This document shows, one piece after another, positions 62,792 to 64,000 of a DNA stretch of 64,000 bases; the first letter of the stretch is position 1, and every line of letters starts with the position of its first letter. Source of the DNA: Croceibacterium_B sp963811255 (GTDB lineage: Bacteria; Pseudomonadota; Alphaproteobacteria; Sphingomonadales; Sphingomonadaceae); NCBI GenBank assembly GCA_963811255.1, contig CAWEQI010000003.1, positions 1,550,001 to 1,614,000 on the forward strand, read 5' to 3'. The notes beneath the pieces were generated by a model that was given only the letters and a program-made list of their open reading frames with translations, was not told where the DNA came from and did no database searches. Both the position numbers and the translations under genes were made by a program.

Positions 62792-64000
62792 ATGAGCTTC
62801 CGCGTCCGCACCATCGACCAGACCGCCGCCGGCCGCGAGATCGTCCGCGAACGCGAGATTCCCGGAGACACGCTGACCATCGGTCGCGCGGCCGAGAACG
62901 ACATTCACTTGCCCGACCTGGCAATCGAGCAGCAGCACGTGCGGGTTTCGGCGACACCGAACGGTCAGCTGCGGGTCGAAGCGCTCGGCACGCTCGGCTT
63001 TAATCTCGACGGCCGCGCCGCGACGAACGGGACAGTCTCCCCGCGAGAGGGCGCCGAACTCGAGGTCGGCTCTTATCGCCTCGAATTCACTGCGGGCGAG
63101 GACGGTGCTGTCGCGGTCACGGTTCGTCGCGCCTCCGAACAGGAGGGGCATGGCAAGGAGGCGTTACGCGGCTTCGCGCTGGCCAGCGTGCTGCCCGGCA
63201 AACGTGTCGTCGCCTGGGCGGCGCTGGCGGTGATCCTGATCGCCTTTCTCGCGGTGCCGATCTATTCGCATATGACGCGCACGGTGGTGCAACCGAGCAT
63301 CGACAAGCCGGGCACGGTGGTGATGGACGCCAGCTGGTCGCCGGGCCCGCTCAGCGCCGCGCACCATGCGCTGGAGAACAATTGCGAGGCCTGCCACGTG
63401 AAGGCGTTCGTGGCCGTGCGCGACAACGCCTGCCTCGCCTGCCACAAGGACATCGGCGATCACGCCGCGCATGCGAAGCTGATCGCCGCGCGCGGCCCGA
63501 TGAGTTGGGGGGCGAGCTTCCAGCGGGCGGTCGCGACAGTATTCAACAAGCCGGGCCCCGGGGCGTGCACCGACTGTCATATCGAGCACCAGGGCAGCGG
63601 CCCGATGCCGGCGACGCGGCAGCAGTTCTGCGCCGATTGCCACGGCACCCTCGACCAGCGGCTCAAGGACACCAGGATCGGCGACGCTTCCGACTTCGGC
63701 AAGCTCCACCCAGAGTTCGCGGCGCTAATCGAGACCGAACCGGGGCAGAGCAAGCCAATGCCGGTTTCGCTCGCCTCGCATCCGAAACAGTGGGACGGCC
63801 TGCGTTTCTCGCACGCCGATCACCTCGACCGCAGCGGAGGGGTGGCGCGGATGGCGCGTAACATCGGCGCCGAGCGCGGCTACGGCTCAGCGCTCGATTG
63901 CAAGGATTGCCACCATCTCTCAGCCGACGGCGTGCGCTACCTACCGGTGAACATGGAGCGCGACTGCGAGGCGTGCCATAGCCTGGTGTACGACAAGGTC
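62792..64000 (+). CDS. FHA-domain multihaem cytochrome c, truncated by the window end
   Basis: The first 403 residues of a larger protein. Residues about 1-110 form an FHA domain (LTIGRAAENDIHLPDLAIEQQHVRV, GFNLDGR), expected in the cytoplasm. A membrane helix follows (about 142-165, VVAWAALAVILIAFLAVPIYS). The periplasmic part has six CxxCH haem sites so far (CEACH, CLACH, CTDCH, CADCH, CKDCH, CEACH) in a cytochrome c3-like layout with many extra His. It starts eight bases after the cytochrome b-like gene. The combination links a phosphothreonine-reading domain to a multihaem electron carrier. Confidence 0.8.
   Translation, partial: MSFRVRTIDQTAAGREIVREREIPGDTLTIGRAAENDIHLPDLAIEQQHVRVSATPNGQLRVEALGTLGFNLDGRAATNGTVSPREGAELEVGSYRLEFTAGEDGAVAVTVRRASEQEGHGKEALRGFALASVLPGKRVVAWAALAVILIAFLAVPIYSHMTRTVVQPSIDKPGTVVMDASWSPGPLSAAHHALENNCEACHVKAFVAVRDNACLACHKDIGDHAAHAKLIAARGPMSWGASFQRAVATVFNKPGPGACTDCHIEHQGSGPMPATRQQFCADCHGTLDQRLKDTRIGDASDFGKLHPEFAALIETEPGQSKPMPVSLASHPKQWDGLRFSHADHLDRSGGVARMARNIGAERGYGSALDCKDCHHLSADGVRYLPVNMERDCEACHSLVYDKV

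Overview
The window looks like an aerobic, high-GC alphaproteobacterium of the order Sphingomonadales. The evidence is the gene neighbourhoods (lepB-rnc-era; plsY-dprA with topA nearby), a one-step 5-aminolevulinate synthase, several GC-rich palindromic repeats of a kind common in sphingomonads, and promoters of the alphaproteobacterial EcfG general-stress type. The order is inferred from gene content only. No rRNA, tRNA, CRISPR array, insertion sequence or prophage was seen.

Layout. 1-13.1 kb is mostly housekeeping: pgi (cut by the window edge), lepB-rnc-era, a drug-efflux MFS protein, topA, dprA-plsY, murI and hemA. 13.1-24.2 kb holds a PAS-GGDEF-EAL-PilZ protein, small membrane proteins behind an EcfG promoter, secreted or lipid-anchored proteins of unknown role, a matrixin-like metalloprotease and a di-heme cytochrome c peroxidase with a cytochrome b partner. 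24.2-34.0 kb is a catabolic region: an esterase and an amidohydrolase/decarboxylase divergent from an AraC regulator, then a plus-strand run encoding a split phenylphosphate-synthase-type kinase, a biotin carrier, a carboxyltransferase and a HAD phosphatase. This set matches the logic of the acetovanillone/hydroxyacetophenone pathways (Acv in Sphingobium, Hpe in Rhodococcus): phosphorylate the phenol, carboxylate the methyl ketone, then dephosphorylate.

34.0-46.0 kb is one minus-strand, 12-gene, fully overlapping operon for Alternative Complex III (ActABCDEF) followed by SCO and a caa3-type cytochrome c oxidase (subunits II, I, III, IV), so it encodes a complete quinol-to-oxygen electron route. 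46.1-58.3 kb, also minus strand, is a stress-metabolism region: two ThDP enzymes (acetolactate-synthase-like and pyruvate-oxidase-like), an aldehyde dehydrogenase, an FMN 2-hydroxyacid dehydrogenase, a GMC dehydrogenase with its small subunit, an SDR and a GH15 glucoamylase-like gene. A consensus EcfG promoter precedes the pyruvate-oxidase-like gene. 59.4-64.0 kb starts an unusual redox module: a flavoprotein fused to two cyclic-nucleotide-binding domains and a four-cluster ferredoxin, a cytochrome b-like membrane protein, and an FHA-domain multiheme cytochrome c that runs off the window.

A caution runs through the window. Six otherwise well-conserved genes (murI, the peroxidase gene, coxA, actB, the GH15 gene and the flavoprotein-ferredoxin gene) are broken by single extra bases, ten in all, none in a long homopolymer. 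Removing one base at each site restores full-length proteins. Residual insertion errors in the assembly are the simplest explanation, though real mutations cannot be excluded.
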